Program-made: the position numbers and the translations under genes
Shown here: positions 9,412-18,326 of the stretch, one piece after another
Layout: the number at the start of each line of letters is the position of its first letter
Position numbering within the stretch: the first letter of the stretch is position 1
Source: Chlorobium sp.
GTDB taxonomy: Bacteria > Bacteroidota > Chlorobiia > Chlorobiales > Chlorobiaceae
Assembly (NCBI GenBank): GCA_005843815.1
Contig: SZYA01000005.1
Location: 1-40,182, forward strand
Direction: 5' to 3'
Length of the DNA: 40,182 bases
The notes under the pieces: generated by a model
Databases searched by the model: none
Seen by the model: only the letters and a program-made list of their open reading frames with translations
Told to the model about the DNA's origin: nothing

Positions 9412-9723
9412 TTGCTTAAGATAGTTCATCCCGACGAGGTTTTGGATGATGTTGAGGTCATTGACGAGCCGAATTTCAATAACCACAATACCTCTCCAGA
9501 CCCGCCCAGTCCTTATGCCGACCTTGAAAAAAAGTATCGCAAAAACCGTTACAACAAAAGCAAAGCCAAAAGCCCTTCCGGCTATTTCAGTGTAAATGGC
9601 GGGGGTGTTCATCCTCCCTCAAAAGCCGCTGATGGAAACAAACCGCAAAAGAGAAAGCCGAAGAAAAAGGGTTTTTCAAAACCATCCCGACCTGCAACAG
9701 GCAAACGCACTCCAAATTCATAA
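9412..9723 (+). CDS. Hypothetical charged protein
   Basis: Not recognised. The 103-residue product has an acidic first third (DEVLDDVEVIDEP), a middle rich in Asn, Pro and Ser, and a strongly basic tail with KPQKRKPKKKG and GKRTPNS, so it may bind nucleic acid or an acidic surface. There is no signal peptide or membrane segment. The start is TTG 9412 with no good ribosome-binding site; TTG 9442 is the alternative. It ends 20 bases before the phosphodiesterase gene and may be cotranscribed with it. The amino acid pattern is unlike an out-of-frame shadow, and the opposite-strand frame (9307-9612) is less convincing. Moderate doubt remains. Confidence 0.5.
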   Translation: MLKIVHPDEVLDDVEVIDEPNFNNHNTSPDPPSPYADLEKKYRKNRYNKSKAKSPSGYFSVNGGGVHPPSKAADGNKPQKRKPKKKGFSKPSRPATGKRTPNS

Positions 9724-9743
9724 CCGACCGGGAGGGCGAGCGT

Positions 9744-10634
9744 GTGGCTTTTGAAATTCAGGCCCATCGGGGAGCAAGAGCCCTCTTCCCTGAAAATACC
9801 ATCCCGGCATTCTGTTGTGCCGCATCTCTGGGGGCAAGAGTGGTTGAGCTTGATCTGATGGTCTCAAAAGATCATCAAATTGTGGTCTCTCACGATCCCT
9901 GGCTTCCAGCGCCACCTCGCTCCGAAGAGCAGCGAGAGCCATTGAAGGGGGATTGCGGGCGCTCCATGCTTTATGCGATGCCCTATGCTGACATAGCGCT
10001 CTTTGATTGCGCTCGACCTCACCCCTCGTTTCCCCAACAGGCGCGGATGGTCACCTGCAAGCCCCTTCTCTCCACCGTTTTCAGAGAGGTTGATGCCTTT
10101 ATGGCTGATGCCGGCCTGGGCGGGAGTATGCTCTATAATCTTGAAATAAAGTCATGGCCCGACAAGGATGGTTTACTTCATCCGCCTCCGGCGCAGTATG
10201 CCGAGCTGGTGGTGCAGCTTGTCGAGGTGGCCGCTCTCTCCGATCGTGTCAGGATACAGTCATTCGACGAGCGGGTGGTGCGCGAAGCGTGGAAGCTCAA
10301 TCCAGAGCTCTGCTACGGATTGCTGATTGATTATGATCATGGTCATGGCAACCACCATGCCGGAGCTGCCGGAGCTGTGAGGCGATTGTTATCCCGGGCC
10401 GGCTTTTTGCCCGCCTATCTCAATCCACACCACTCTCTTGTTGACCGAGAGTTGACCGATCTCCTGCATGAACGGGGTATAAGGATGATCCCCTGGACGG
10501 TCAATGATCCCGGGGAGATGCTGGCGATGCATCATATTGGCGCTGACGGAATTATCACCGATTATCCGGATCGTGCCATTGCTCTTTTCAGCCGGAACGC
10601 TTCATCTTTTTCAGGAGAGTCAGGAGATCATTGA
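9744..10634 (+). CDS. Glycerophosphodiester phosphodiesterase
   Basis: Hydrolyses glycerophosphodiesters from lipid turnover to glycerol-3-phosphate and an alcohol. The 296-residue protein begins with the catalytic HRGARALFPENT segment (His8, Arg9, Glu17), followed by VELDLMVSKDHQIVVSHD, which supplies Glu35, Asp37 and His50. YNLEIKSWP and the C-terminal pair PWTVNDPGEM and GADGIITDYPD complete the TIM-barrel family pattern. There is no signal peptide, so it is probably cytoplasmic. GTG start at 9744 with GGGAGG eight bases upstream. Its last 47 bases overlap the end of the convergent BatD-like gene. Confidence 0.92.
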   Translation: MAFEIQAHRGARALFPENTIPAFCCAASLGARVVELDLMVSKDHQIVVSHDPWLPAPPRSEEQREPLKGDCGRSMLYAMPYADIALFDCARPHPSFPQQARMVTCKPLLSTVFREVDAFMADAGLGGSMLYNLEIKSWPDKDGLLHPPPAQYAELVVQLVEVAALSDRVRIQSFDERVVREAWKLNPELCYGLLIDYDHGHGNHHAGAAGAVRRLLSRAGFLPAYLNPHHSLVDRELTDLLHERGIRMIPWTVNDPGEMLAMHHIGADGIITDYPDRAIALFSRNASSFSGESGDH

Positions 10635-11907
10635 CCTTGGCAACAATCGAAACAGGGATGGTCTCCGCATTTTTCCCGGATGGGCTGTAGAGCATTTTGT
10701 CGAGGGAGTCAAGCACTGCGGAGAGTTCCAATCGGCTTTCCACAGGGATGGTGAAATCCTGCAATGCCCGATCCAGCTCTTTTCGTCTCAGAGCTCCAGG
10801 GTTCGGGATTCCGGCCGCTTCGAGCAGGGTGAAAAGCTGCTGTTTCATCTTTTCCGCCGATACACTCTCTTCAGGCTCCCCTCCTGATACTGTTGCACTG
10901 GAACGTTGCTGCCCTTTTCTCCTTTTCAGCACCAGGCCGATGATGGTGAGGAGTAATACGATGGTGACGACTATCCCTGCAACCAATGTTGCGCTGCTGC
11001 TCTTCACTCTTTCGACGCTCGCAGGCTCTCTCCCCTCACTCATCCTGCCCGGGAGTGGCCCCTCTTCAACGCTGATGGTCACAGCTTTTGTAACAAGAGT
11101 GGTGTAGACTCTTGTTTCGGGATTGAACACCGTGAGGCGCAATGCAGGGATGTGAAACAATCCGGTCACTTGAGGCCAGGCGGTGATGGTTGAGGTGATG
11201 GAGCCGGAGGAGGAGGAGCGTTCGGGTGGATTGTGGCGGAAGCTCTCCGGGAGGATGAGTCGGGGAAGCTGAAGGGTGTGGAGGCTGCCCCTGCCAGTGA
11301 CGATCAGCTTCAGTCTCAATGGCTCACCGATGCGGATCTGAGGATGGTCGGTGTTAAGGTCGAGCGTAAAGCTGCCTACGCCACCGGAGAAGCTTTCCGG
11401 CACCGGCTCCGGCAGGGCGAGGGAAAAGAGGGTGACGGGTGGGGCTGTTACTCGAAGAGTTGTTTCAGGGCTCTCTTTGAGGGTTGTGCCACTCTGCTGT
11501 TGCGGCAGCAGGCACTGCATCACGTATCCTTCTATGGTAAAGGTGCCACTCTGGAGAGGCACCACTCTGAACTGCTTGACCACCGCGCTTCTGAACTCAT
11601 TCCCATTCACTTTTTTCGGCACGCTTTTCATAAAGCGCTCAGGGAGGCTCTCTTTGGCCCACAGTCCCTTAAAGGATGGGTTGGTTTCGCTTGATATTTT
11701 TGGGGCAACATCCCTGAAAGAGAGGGTGTAGGTCAACACTATCTCCTGGCCTGCAAAAGGGTGGGTGTTGCTGGCTGATGCGGTGAGAAAGAGTCTGTTG
11801 CCCGGCTTTTCCGATGCGGCTGCAACTGCGGGGGTGGAACAGGGTGCAAGAGACACCACTGCCAGCAGGGAGAGGAGGAGGGATCGGGCAAAGCGTCTCA
11901 TCATCAT
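10588..11907 (-). CDS. BatD-like membrane protein
   Basis: A 439-residue protein resembling BatD of the Bacteroides aerotolerance group. Residues 1-30 are a signal peptide or anchor. An N-terminal Ig-like region (about 35-160) contains PFAGQEIVLTYTLSF and VVPLQSGTFTIEGY, close to the BatD pattern; a second beta region covers about 165-285. One membrane helix lies at about 307-328 and is followed by a basic stop-transfer stretch and a cytoplasmic helical tail. BatD proteins are associated with MoxR ATPases and VWA proteins, and a MoxR-DUF58 set lies 8 kb away. It starts three bases after the proC stop, on the same strand, and its 3' end overlaps the opposing phosphodiesterase gene by 47 bases. 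Confidence 0.7.
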   Translation of the reverse strand: MMMRRFARSLLLSLLAVVSLAPCSTPAVAAASEKPGNRLFLTASASNTHPFAGQEIVLTYTLSFRDVAPKISSETNPSFKGLWAKESLPERFMKSVPKKVNGNEFRSAVVKQFRVVPLQSGTFTIEGYVMQCLLPQQQSGTTLKESPETTLRVTAPPVTLFSLALPEPVPESFSGGVGSFTLDLNTDHPQIRIGEPLRLKLIVTGRGSLHTLQLPRLILPESFRHNPPERSSSSGSITSTITAWPQVTGLFHIPALRLTVFNPETRVYTTLVTKAVTISVEEGPLPGRMSEGREPASVERVKSSSATLVAGIVVTIVLLLTIIGLVLKRRKGQQRSSATVSGGEPEESVSAEKMKQQLFTLLEAAGIPNPGALRRKELDRALQDFTIPVESRLELSAVLDSLDKMLYSPSGKNAETIPVSIVAKVNDLLTLLKKMKRSG

Positions 11908-11910
11908 GGG

Positions 11911-12711
11911 TTACTTCATAAGTTCCCTGGATCGGGTTGCTGCGGCAGCCACCGTCTCGACCAGAATCTGACGGATCCCTTTAGCCTCCATAATGTTCAA
12001 CCCCGCCTCTGTCGTTCCTCCAGGCGTGGTAACATCCCGTGTGAGCTCATCAGGCTTTTTGCCGCCGGAGAGTGCCATTGTTGCAGCGCCGAGCATGGTT
12101 TGGGCGGCGAGGAGCAGCGCCTCGTCGTACGAAAGGCCGCAGAGCTTTCCACCCTCCGCCAGTGCATCAAGCATATAAAACATATAGGCCGGTCCGCTTC
12201 CGGAGAGGGCCGTTGCGGCATCCATCTGCGACTCATCCAGAATTGCTACTCGACCAATCGAACGGAAGAGGTCGCAGGCAAGGGTGAGATCGTTGTCTGA
12301 AGCCATATTGCCCCGGCAGAGAGCGGTCATCCCTTCACCTACAAAGGCGGGGGTATTGGGCATAACTCTGATCACTTTCAATGCTGGCACTGCCCTGCTT
12401 CGGATAAACTCTGTGGAGATACCCGCAGCAACACTAATCAGCAGGTGCTCGGGCTTGAGCAGTGGCTTCAGTTCACCCAGCAGCTCAGCCACCTGGTATG
12501 GTTTGACGGCAAGGATGATCACCTCGGCCTTTTGAGCAATTTCGGCAACTGACTGCACTGGCTGCACCGGGTAATCTGCCGCAATTGCTTGCAGTGTGGC
12601 CGGGTCGCGGTCAAAACCTGAAAGAAGAGTTTTTTCCCTGCTGCTGAGGCCGGCAATAAGGGCACGGGCAATTCGACCGGTTCCAATAAAGCCAAGATGA
12701 AGAGCGTTCAT
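11911..12711 (-). CDS. proC: Pyrroline-5-carboxylate reductase
   Basis: Last step of proline synthesis: NAD(P)H reduction of 1-pyrroline-5-carboxylate to proline, in the cytoplasm. The 266-residue protein has an N-terminal Rossmann motif GFIGTGRIARAL (residues 8-19), the segment VIRVMPNTPAFVGEG, and the family signature ALSGSGPAYMFYMLDALAEGG with DVTTPGGTTEAGL near the C terminus. Length is typical. It is followed three bases later by the BatD-like gene, with no functional link that I can see beyond cotranscription. Confidence 0.95.
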   Translation of the reverse strand: MNALHLGFIGTGRIARALIAGLSSREKTLLSGFDRDPATLQAIAADYPVQPVQSVAEIAQKAEVIILAVKPYQVAELLGELKPLLKPEHLLISVAAGISTEFIRSRAVPALKVIRVMPNTPAFVGEGMTALCRGNMASDNDLTLACDLFRSIGRVAILDESQMDAATALSGSGPAYMFYMLDALAEGGKLCGLSYDEALLLAAQTMLGAATMALSGGKKPDELTRDVTTPGGTTEAGLNIMEAKGIRQILVETVAAAATRSRELMK

Positions 12712-12774
12712 GGTATAAAATCTATTTTGGCAAGTATTTGGGTATCTCTCCAGTGGAGAGTGGTGGGAAAAGGC

Positions 12775-12802
12775 AAAAGGCGGGACAACAACCCCGCCTT
12801 TT
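12775..12802 (-). terminator. Terminator hairpin after cytochrome c-555-like gene
   Basis: AAAAGGCGGG (12775-12784) pairs perfectly with CCCGCCTTTT (12793-12802) around an 8-base loop. On the minus strand the stem ends in four T residues, 15 bases after the cytochrome gene stop. Confidence 0.7.
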
Positions 12803-12817
12803 CACCAAAAAAAGCGT

Positions 12818-13162
12818 TTACTTGGCCTGCTTTACCATGTAAGCAACGGCGTTTTCTACCTCTGCATTGGTCAGCTTGGCATTGCCACCCTTTGGCAACA
12901 TTGCGCCCACTTTGCCCTTGAATCCGTTGACGGCATTATTCACAAGTACTTTATTTCCCTGGGCGATACGGGGTGCCCATGCTGCCTTCTCACCTAATTT
13001 AGGTGCTCCCATGAGGCCTGCTTTGTGGCATGCTACACAACTGGCATCGTAAACGGCCTGGCCTTTAGCGGCATCCGGAGCTGCCGTTGCTGCGGTTGCT
13101 GCGGTTGCACAGACAGAGCTAACAAAAAGCGCACAAAGTGCGGCGGAAAGAAAACGGTTCAT
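12818..13162 (-). CDS. Cytochrome c-555-like monoheme protein, periplasmic
   Basis: Small soluble electron carrier. The 114-residue precursor has a signal peptide (cleavage probably near residue 27, in an Ala/Thr-rich stretch) and one heme site CVACH (Cys42, Cys45, His46); Met88 in GAMLPKGG is the likely sixth ligand. The mature sequence closely resembles the c-555 of green sulfur bacteria (motifs MGAPKLGEKAAWAPRIA and GNAKLTNAEVENAVAYMV), which carries electrons in the periplasm, for example from sulfur-compound oxidation toward the reaction centre. That role is inferred from the family. A terminator follows. A paralogue lies directly upstream. Confidence 0.9.
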   Translation of the reverse strand: MNRFLSAALCALFVSSVCATAATAATAAPDAAKGQAVYDASCVACHKAGLMGAPKLGEKAAWAPRIAQGNKVLVNNAVNGFKGKVGAMLPKGGNAKLTNAEVENAVAYMVKQAK

Positions 13163-13307
13163 CGCGGATTCTCCTGATTTAATTGGTGGTGTGAGTTGGG
13201 TTGTTACTGTTCGTTATAGAACATAACCCTATTGATACAATTTTATTGGAAGCTATCCAAATATCGGCAACATTATTCTGTCGATGAGCCAGATTTTCGC
13301 GTATAAA

Positions 13308-13332
13308 CGGGAGCTGTATCGGTCAGCTCCCG
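13308..13332 (-). terminator. Terminator-like hairpin after cytochrome lipoprotein gene
   Basis: CGGGAGCTG (13308-13316) pairs perfectly with CAGCTCCCG (13324-13332) around a 7-base loop. On the minus strand it is followed by TTTATA, and it starts 25 bases after the stop of the cytochrome lipoprotein gene. This suggests the two cytochrome genes are transcribed separately. Confidence 0.6.
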
Positions 13333-13357
13333 CAAAAAACGCAGAACAATGGTGAAT

Positions 13358-13786
13358 CTACTTCGACTTGTCTGCCATAAAGGCAACGGCATTGGTTATC
13401 TCTTCGTTTGTCAAGCTTGCATTGCCCCCTTTTGCCGGCATTGCGCCCGCTTTTCCGGTGAATCCATCAATCGATTTCTTTGTCATCACCTCAACGCCCT
13501 GGGCGATACGAGCGCTCCAGGCAGCCTTGTCCCCTGGTTTTGGAGCTCCCATCATGCCCGCTTCGTGACAGGCACCGCAGTTTGCATCATAGATGGTTTT
13601 ACCAGCGGCCAATTTTGGATCTGCCGGAGCAGCCGAATCCGCCGCTGCCGGCGCAGCCGCAGCAGGAGCTGCAGCCTTCGGCTCTTCAGGAAACTTGAGC
13701 GATGCTGGCGGTTTTTCAAGGCCACAAGCGCTCAGGAACAAAAGACCAACGGTCAGGAAAGGGATAAAGGGCTTCATAGTCATCAT
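13358..13786 (-). CDS. Cytochrome c-555-like lipoprotein
   Basis: Paralogue of the adjacent c-555-like cytochrome, 142 residues. The N terminus is a lipoprotein signal with lipobox LSAC (lipidated Cys21), so the mature protein should be membrane-anchored on the periplasmic side. An Ala/Pro-rich linker (about residues 37-58) connects to the heme domain with CGACH (Cys70, Cys73, His74) and probable ligand Met116 in GAMPAKGG. The heme domain shares MGAPKPGDKAAW and GGNASLTNEEITNAVAFM with its neighbour, so this is a tandem duplication with a changed location. ATG 13777 (third Met) is an equally good start. The anchored form could pass electrons to membrane complexes; this is inference. Confidence 0.88.
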   Translation of the reverse strand: MMTMKPFIPFLTVGLLFLSACGLEKPPASLKFPEEPKAAAPAAAAPAAADSAAPADPKLAAGKTIYDANCGACHEAGMMGAPKPGDKAAWSARIAQGVEVMTKKSIDGFTGKAGAMPAKGGNASLTNEEITNAVAFMADKSK

Positions 13787-13874
13787 TGCTACAGTTTTAG
13801 ATTGTTGTGTCGGCTGCGGTATAAATTCTCGATAAACAGTTTAAAAATTAATCGGCATAAGGCAAAATGGTTTT

Positions 13875-15356
13875 TTATTTCCCCCTCTTTTTCCACTGAT
13901 GCTGAAGGTCGTGACGGGAGAGAGCGTAGAGATGCGTATAAAAGAGATTGAAGAGCATCACGGCGCTTTTGGCTCTCGGAGCCGACAAGCCTCTCACAAC
14001 CGCATTTTTTACAGTGAACAGCTCTTGCGTCAGGGCGGAGTAGCTCTCCACAAAGGCATCAAGCGACATATTTTTTGGTCTGTAGAGCATCTCCTGACCA
14101 AATGAGTATCGGTACGAGGTGATATCAAGAGGGTCAAAGAGCAGTCGCCCCTCCTCCCTCAGCCGTTCAAAAACCTGGGTGCCCGGGGTAGGCCGCAGAA
14201 TATTGATTCCCGGAACGTCAAGCTTGGTTGCGCGCACAAAATCAAGAATGGCCGCCGGAGTATCCAGTGTATCGCCGTCAAGGCCATAAATAAAGCTTCC
14301 GTAGAGGCTTATTCCCGCCTCCCTGATCGTGGTAATGGCTTTGACAAGTTCACCCGCCCGGTTCTGGTTTTTTTTGTGGGCGCTTCGACTGGCCGGTTCA
14401 ATGCTCTCAATACCAACGAGGAGCGCCTGGCACCCCGAATCGGCAAATGTTTGAAGCAGTTCACGCTGCTGGCCAAGAGTTGTGGTTGCCTGACCAAACC
14501 AGCGGATCTTGAGAGGAACAAGTTTTTCGAAGAGCTCCCGGGCATAGAGCGGGTCGGCGTTGATTGAGTCGTCGACAAAAAAGAATATTCTGCGATCATG
14601 CTCATGAAATCGGGCAACTTCGCTGACGACATCGCTGATTGCTCTCCGGCGCAGGGCGCGGCCATTGAGGAGATGGACATTGCAGAAATCACAACTGTAC
14701 TGGCACCCTCTCCCGGTCTGAATCAGGTTTGTGGTAAAATAGCGGCTTTTGATGAGCGCTCTTTTCTGTACAGGCCGTGACTGGCCCAGATCGGGAAAGC
14801 TCTCTGAGTGGTAGTCTGGCTTGATGCTGCCTGATGCAAGGTCGGTGAGCAGCTCTTTCCAGAGGTCATCAGCCTCTCCATGCACCAGAACATCAGCATG
14901 CGGGCGGCACGACTCGGGAAAGAGGGTGACATGGGCACCTCCCAGCACCACCGATATACCCCTGGCTCGAAGCTGGTCAGCCAGTTCAAACGCTTTTTTT
15001 GCCATGCCGGTCTGAACGCTGATACCCACCAGATCCCACGCGTTTTTTTCATGAACAAGTTCAAGGTGCGTGTGCGGTAACCGGTCGGATACGGAAGGCT
15101 CAAAGGGAAACTCTTCAAACCGCATATCACAGATTGACTGCTCAACTCCCGGCACATCCACCGAGCTGAGTATCATCAAAGAGAGCGGCGGGATGGCGAA
15201 CTGACTCTGTTTGATGATGGCTCTCAGCGACCGATTAAACCAACTGAAAAAAGGGTTCTCCTCTTTTTCACCGTAGAGTGACCTCGCTCCGTCAACGCCA
15301 CTCTCGGAAGGGAGAAAGACAAGGAGCACTTTTTTGATCATCTCTTGTTCAGCCAT
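13875..15356 (-). CDS. B12-binding-domain radical SAM protein
   Basis: A 493-residue radical SAM enzyme with an N-terminal cobalamin-binding-type Rossmann domain (about residues 10-180, containing GISVQTGMAKKAFELA and VVLGGAHVTLFPE). The 4Fe-4S site is CQYSCDFC (Cys218, Cys222, Cys225) after IQTGRG. The SAM-binding barrel continues to about 410 (VDDSIN, LLVGIES, SFIYGLDGDT), followed by a C-terminal helical region. Relatives include BchE and the methyltransferases BchQ and BchR, which act on bacteriochlorophyll side chains in green sulfur bacteria, but also hopanoid and many uncharacterised enzymes; the sequence alone does not decide. It is last in the tsaD-yajC-carA-aminotransferase-TPR gene line, six bases after the TPR gene. 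Confidence 0.85.
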   Translation of the reverse strand: MAEQEMIKKVLLVFLPSESGVDGARSLYGEKEENPFFSWFNRSLRAIIKQSQFAIPPLSLMILSSVDVPGVEQSICDMRFEEFPFEPSVSDRLPHTHLELVHEKNAWDLVGISVQTGMAKKAFELADQLRARGISVVLGGAHVTLFPESCRPHADVLVHGEADDLWKELLTDLASGSIKPDYHSESFPDLGQSRPVQKRALIKSRYFTTNLIQTGRGCQYSCDFCNVHLLNGRALRRRAISDVVSEVARFHEHDRRIFFFVDDSINADPLYARELFEKLVPLKIRWFGQATTTLGQQRELLQTFADSGCQALLVGIESIEPASRSAHKKNQNRAGELVKAITTIREAGISLYGSFIYGLDGDTLDTPAAILDFVRATKLDVPGINILRPTPGTQVFERLREEGRLLFDPLDITSYRYSFGQEMLYRPKNMSLDAFVESYSALTQELFTVKNAVVRGLSAPRAKSAVMLFNLFYTHLYALSRHDLQHQWKKRGK

Positions 15357-15362
15357 GGGGTA

Positions 15363-16034
15363 TTACCAGTCTTTCTCATTGTGGTTGCCACGATTCGCCG
15401 GTGCTTTTATCCGGGGAGGCCGTTGCATGATTGAGGATTCATCCTGTCGGGCATTATCCAGCAGGCGATCCGTTATGTTGTTACTGATGCCGGAGAGTGG
15501 TTGGGGAGATGATTTTTTTTCCGGTGTCTCAAGTTCGCGGAGGTAACGGGAGACAATTTCATAATTGATTTTTGCATCCCCGTCGCCAGGCTGGGTCAAG
15601 AGTACGGTTTTGAAGCGATTGAGCGATTGACGGAACAAAATCGTTTTCCGCGCTTTTGAGCTCTCTCCCATTGCCATCATCGCCAACGCATCGCCTTCGT
15701 TAAAAATAGAGGCGATAGAGGTGGTGGGGGTGGTGGCTCGCAGTTGCATGCTCCTGTTCTGGCTTCCCGGTTTGGCGCTTCTGGCAAAAAGGGTGGCTGC
15801 TTCGCCGAATTTCCCCTGCATATAGAGTGCACATCCAAGATTATAGGCTGCTGTGGCTCGCTCTTTTTCCTCCCTGGCAACGGCGCTGATACCCTCAAAA
15901 GCAACCTGTGCCTCGCTGTAGGCGTGCTGCTCATAGAGCGCATAGGCTTTCAGTTGCATCCGGTACGCCCTGAACCTCTCCTGCATTGATGTCAACAGTG
16001 CAACAGCAAGCAGGAGAGTGTGGAGGAATATCAT
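15363..16034 (-). CDS. TPR-repeat membrane-anchored protein (BatC-like)
   Basis: A 223-residue protein when started at ATG 16034, which places the hydrophobic MIFLHTLLLAVALLT at the N terminus as an anchor and avoids overlap with the aminotransferase gene; a GGGAGTG sequence lies about 10 bases upstream. The open frame extends to 16109 without a good start. TPR units follow: AYNLGCALYMQGKFGEAATLFARSA, then a region with RFKTVLLTQPGDGDAKINYEIVSRYL, which is close to the pattern in BatC/BatE aerotolerance proteins. The C-terminal tail is polar and probably disordered (PEKKSSPQPL onward). TPR proteins of this group work with MoxR, VWA and BatD partners; those found here are a few kilobases away. 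Confidence 0.68.
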   Translation of the reverse strand: MIFLHTLLLAVALLTSMQERFRAYRMQLKAYALYEQHAYSEAQVAFEGISAVAREEKERATAAYNLGCALYMQGKFGEAATLFARSAKPGSQNRSMQLRATTPTTSIASIFNEGDALAMMAMGESSKARKTILFRQSLNRFKTVLLTQPGDGDAKINYEIVSRYLRELETPEKKSSPQPLSGISNNITDRLLDNARQDESSIMQRPPRIKAPANRGNHNEKDW

Positions 16035-16056
16035 GGTCAGAGCACTCCCGCAGGCT

Positions 16057-17196
16057 TCAGTTGCCGAGGAATGCTTTCTGAACAGCGCTGACCCCGGCGC
16101 CGATCTCAAAGGCGAAGCCGATCTCTTTCAACGCCCGCTCAATGCCGCCGATAACGGTCAACATATCAAGCTCATCGTAGTAGCCGAGATGCGAGATACG
16201 GAATATTTTGTCTTTGTACTCATCCTGGCCGGCAGCAACCGTGATGCCGTTGCTGCTCTTCAGCGCCTTGTTGAATGCAGACCATTTCACCCCTTCAGGG
16301 AGCCAGACGGGGGTCACCGCAAAGGAGGGGGAGTTGCTGAAGAGCTTCATGCCAAGAGCGTTACACCCCTGGCGGCAGGCGTTCGAGAGGCTTTCGTGCC
16401 GTTTCCAGATATGTTCAATGCCTTCAGCCTTGACCATCTGCAACGCTTCGTCAAGCCCGATCACCAGCGACACGGCCGGTGTAAAGGGGGTATCATCGCC
16501 GGCGTGTGACTTCAGCGCCTTTTTCAGACTCAGGTAGTAGTGCGGCATACCGCTGTTGCCCTTGATCACCCCCTGGGCCCGCTCGGAGATGGCGACGAGA
16601 GCAAGTCCCGGAGGCATCATCAGCCCTTTCTGGGAGCCGGTAATGCAGATATCAACGCCCCACTCATCAAACTGGAACTCGTGAGCGCCGACCGCAGTAA
16701 TACCATCAACAAGCACCAGGGCCTCTGACTTCTCCCGAATCAGGGCGCTGAGTCTTTTAATATCAGCGGCGGTGCCGGTTGAGGTTTCAGAGTGGGTCAA
16801 ACAGACACCCTTGGCATCCGGGTGCTCCTTGAGCAGCTCCGCCAGCCGTTCCGGTTGAATTGCCCTCCCCCAGGCAACCTTCTCCTCAACACAGTTACCA
16901 GTAAAAACCCGTACCAGCTCCCCCCACCGCTCACCAAATTTTCCGGCGTTCACGGTAATCACCTTGTCGCCCTGCCTGAAGAGGCTGGAAATGGTGGCCT
17001 CCATGCCGCCCGTTCCGGAGCAACTGAGCACCACAACCGGCTGGGTTGTTCTGAACAGGTACTTGAGGTCGGCGTGAACCCTGGTCAAAATCTCCATGAA
17101 CTCAGGGTTCCTGTGGTGGATAATTGGCGCCGCCATGCGGAGCATCACATTTTCTGGTACCGGGGTTGGCCCGGGAGTGAATAATCTTTTTTTCAT
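16057..17196 (-). CDS. Class V aminotransferase (alanine/serine-glyoxylate or pyruvate type)
   Basis: PLP-dependent aminotransferase of fold type I, class V, 379 residues. The N terminus [13 protein letters not shown] and the segment [10 protein letters not shown] (residues 58-67) are typical of the serine/alanine-glyoxylate aminotransferase group. Asp164 in [11 protein letters not shown] and the PLP lysine Lys190 in [12 protein letters not shown] are visible. Substrates cannot be read from the sequence; serine-pyruvate, alanine-glyoxylate or phosphoserine-like reactions are candidates. Its start overlaps the carA stop by four bases (ATGA), indicating translational coupling with carA. Confidence 0.88.
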   Translation of the reverse strand: MKKRLFTPGPTPVPENVMLRMAAPIIHHRNPEFMEILTRVHADLKYLFRTTQPVVVLSCSGTGGMEATISSLFRQGDKVITVNAGKFGERWGELVRVFTGNCVEEKVAWGRAIQPERLAELLKEHPDAKGVCLTHSETSTGTAADIKRLSALIREKSEALVLVDGITAVGAHEFQFDEWGVDICITGSQKGLMMPPGLALVAISERAQGVIKGNSGMPHYYLSLKKALKSHAGDDTPFTPAVSLVIGLDEALQMVKAEGIEHIWKRHESLSNACRQGCNALGMKLFSNSPSFAVTPVWLPEGVKWSAFNKALKSSNGITVAAGQDEYKDKIFRISHLGYYDELDMLTVIGGIERALKEIGFAFEIGAGVSAVQKAFLGN

Positions 17197-18317
17197 CTCT
17201 TCAGCAAAGTTGGTTGAGTTAAATCCATAAGCGAGGTGAACTCATCAAAGAGGTAGAGGGAGTCATGCGGCCCTGGCGCAGCTTCGGGGTGGTACTGCAC
17301 CGAAAAGCAGGGCAGTGTTTGATGCTTGACACCTTCAACAGTATTGTCGTAGAGGTTGAGGTGCGTCAAGGCAAGCTCTTCAGGCAGCGACTCCAGTACC
17401 ACCGCAAAACCGTGGTTCTGGGAGGTTATCTCAATCTGTCCGGTGGCGAGGTTTTTGACCGGATGGTTGCCTCCATGGTGGCCAAATTTCAACTTGAATG
17501 TTTCAGCGCCAAAAGCGAGTGAAAGCAACTGGTGGCCAAGGCAGATACCAAACATCGGCAGTGCCCTGGTGGTGCGGTTATAGTCAACAAGCTCTTTGAT
17601 GCTCTCAATGGCGTAGCCGACAGCCGCAGGGTCGCCAGGACCATTCGACAGAAACACCCCGTCGGGGTTGAGCGCAATCACCTCTTCAGCCGTTGTGGCA
17701 GCCGTCACCACCGTCACCCGGCATCCAGCCTGCTGCAGCATCCGCAGGATATTGCTCTTGATGCCGAAATCATACGCCACAACATGGTAGCGGCCATTTT
17801 CTCGCTCAACGGTATAGTTGCTGCCGGTGGTCACGGTTGTAACGAGGTCACGCCCCGACATTGCCGGGCTCTGGCGGGCTCTCTCTGCCAACGCATCATC
17901 GCTCTCATCGCTGAGGGAGATAATGCCCCTCATGGCCCCCTTCTCCCGAATCTCGCGCACCAGCCGCCGGGTATCAATACCGGCCAGACCCACCACCCCA
18001 GCCTCCTTGAGGCGGGAGTCAAGACTCTGCGATGCCTCAAAATTACTGTGGATGCGCGATACCTCATGAACAATAAAGGCCGAGGGCCATAGCTTGCCCG
18101 ATTCGTTATCGGCCGGGTTGATGCCATAGTTCCCTATTAAAGGGTAGGTCATCATCACCATCTGCCCCGCATAAGAGGGGTCGCTCAAAATCTCCTGGTA
18201 TCCGGTCAGTGAGGTGTTGAAGACAACCTCACCGGTCGCCTCCCCCAGATGGCCATAAGCGGTTCCCCTGTAGAGGGAGCCGTTCTCCAGCACCAGTCGT
18301 GCACGTGTTTGCTGCAT
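17193..18317 (-). CDS. carA: Carbamoyl-phosphate synthase small (glutaminase) subunit
   Basis: Hydrolyses glutamine and channels ammonia to the large subunit CarB, making carbamoyl phosphate for pyrimidine and arginine synthesis. The 374-residue protein has the N-terminal CPSase small-subunit domain ([28 protein letters not shown]) and a C-terminal class I glutamine amidotransferase domain. The catalytic nucleophile is Cys259 in FGICLGHQ, with His343 and Glu345 in [15 protein letters not shown] is the typical oxyanion-side motif. carB is not next to it, so the large subunit must be encoded outside this window. Confidence 0.96.
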   Translation of the reverse strand: MQQTRARLVLENGSLYRGTAYGHLGEATGEVVFNTSLTGYQEILSDPSYAGQMVMMTYPLIGNYGINPADNESGKLWPSAFIVHEVSRIHSNFEASQSLDSRLKEAGVVGLAGIDTRRLVREIREKGAMRGIISLSDESDDALAERARQSPAMSGRDLVTTVTTGSNYTVERENGRYHVVAYDFGIKSNILRMLQQAGCRVTVVTAATTAEEVIALNPDGVFLSNGPGDPAAVGYAIESIKELVDYNRTTRALPMFGICLGHQLLSLAFGAETFKLKFGHHGGNHPVKNLATGQIEITSQNHGFAVVLESLPEELALTHLNLYDNTVEGVKHQTLPCFSVQYHPEAAPGPHDSLYLFDEFTSLMDLTQPTLLKR

Positions 18318-18326
18318 TATCTCCTG

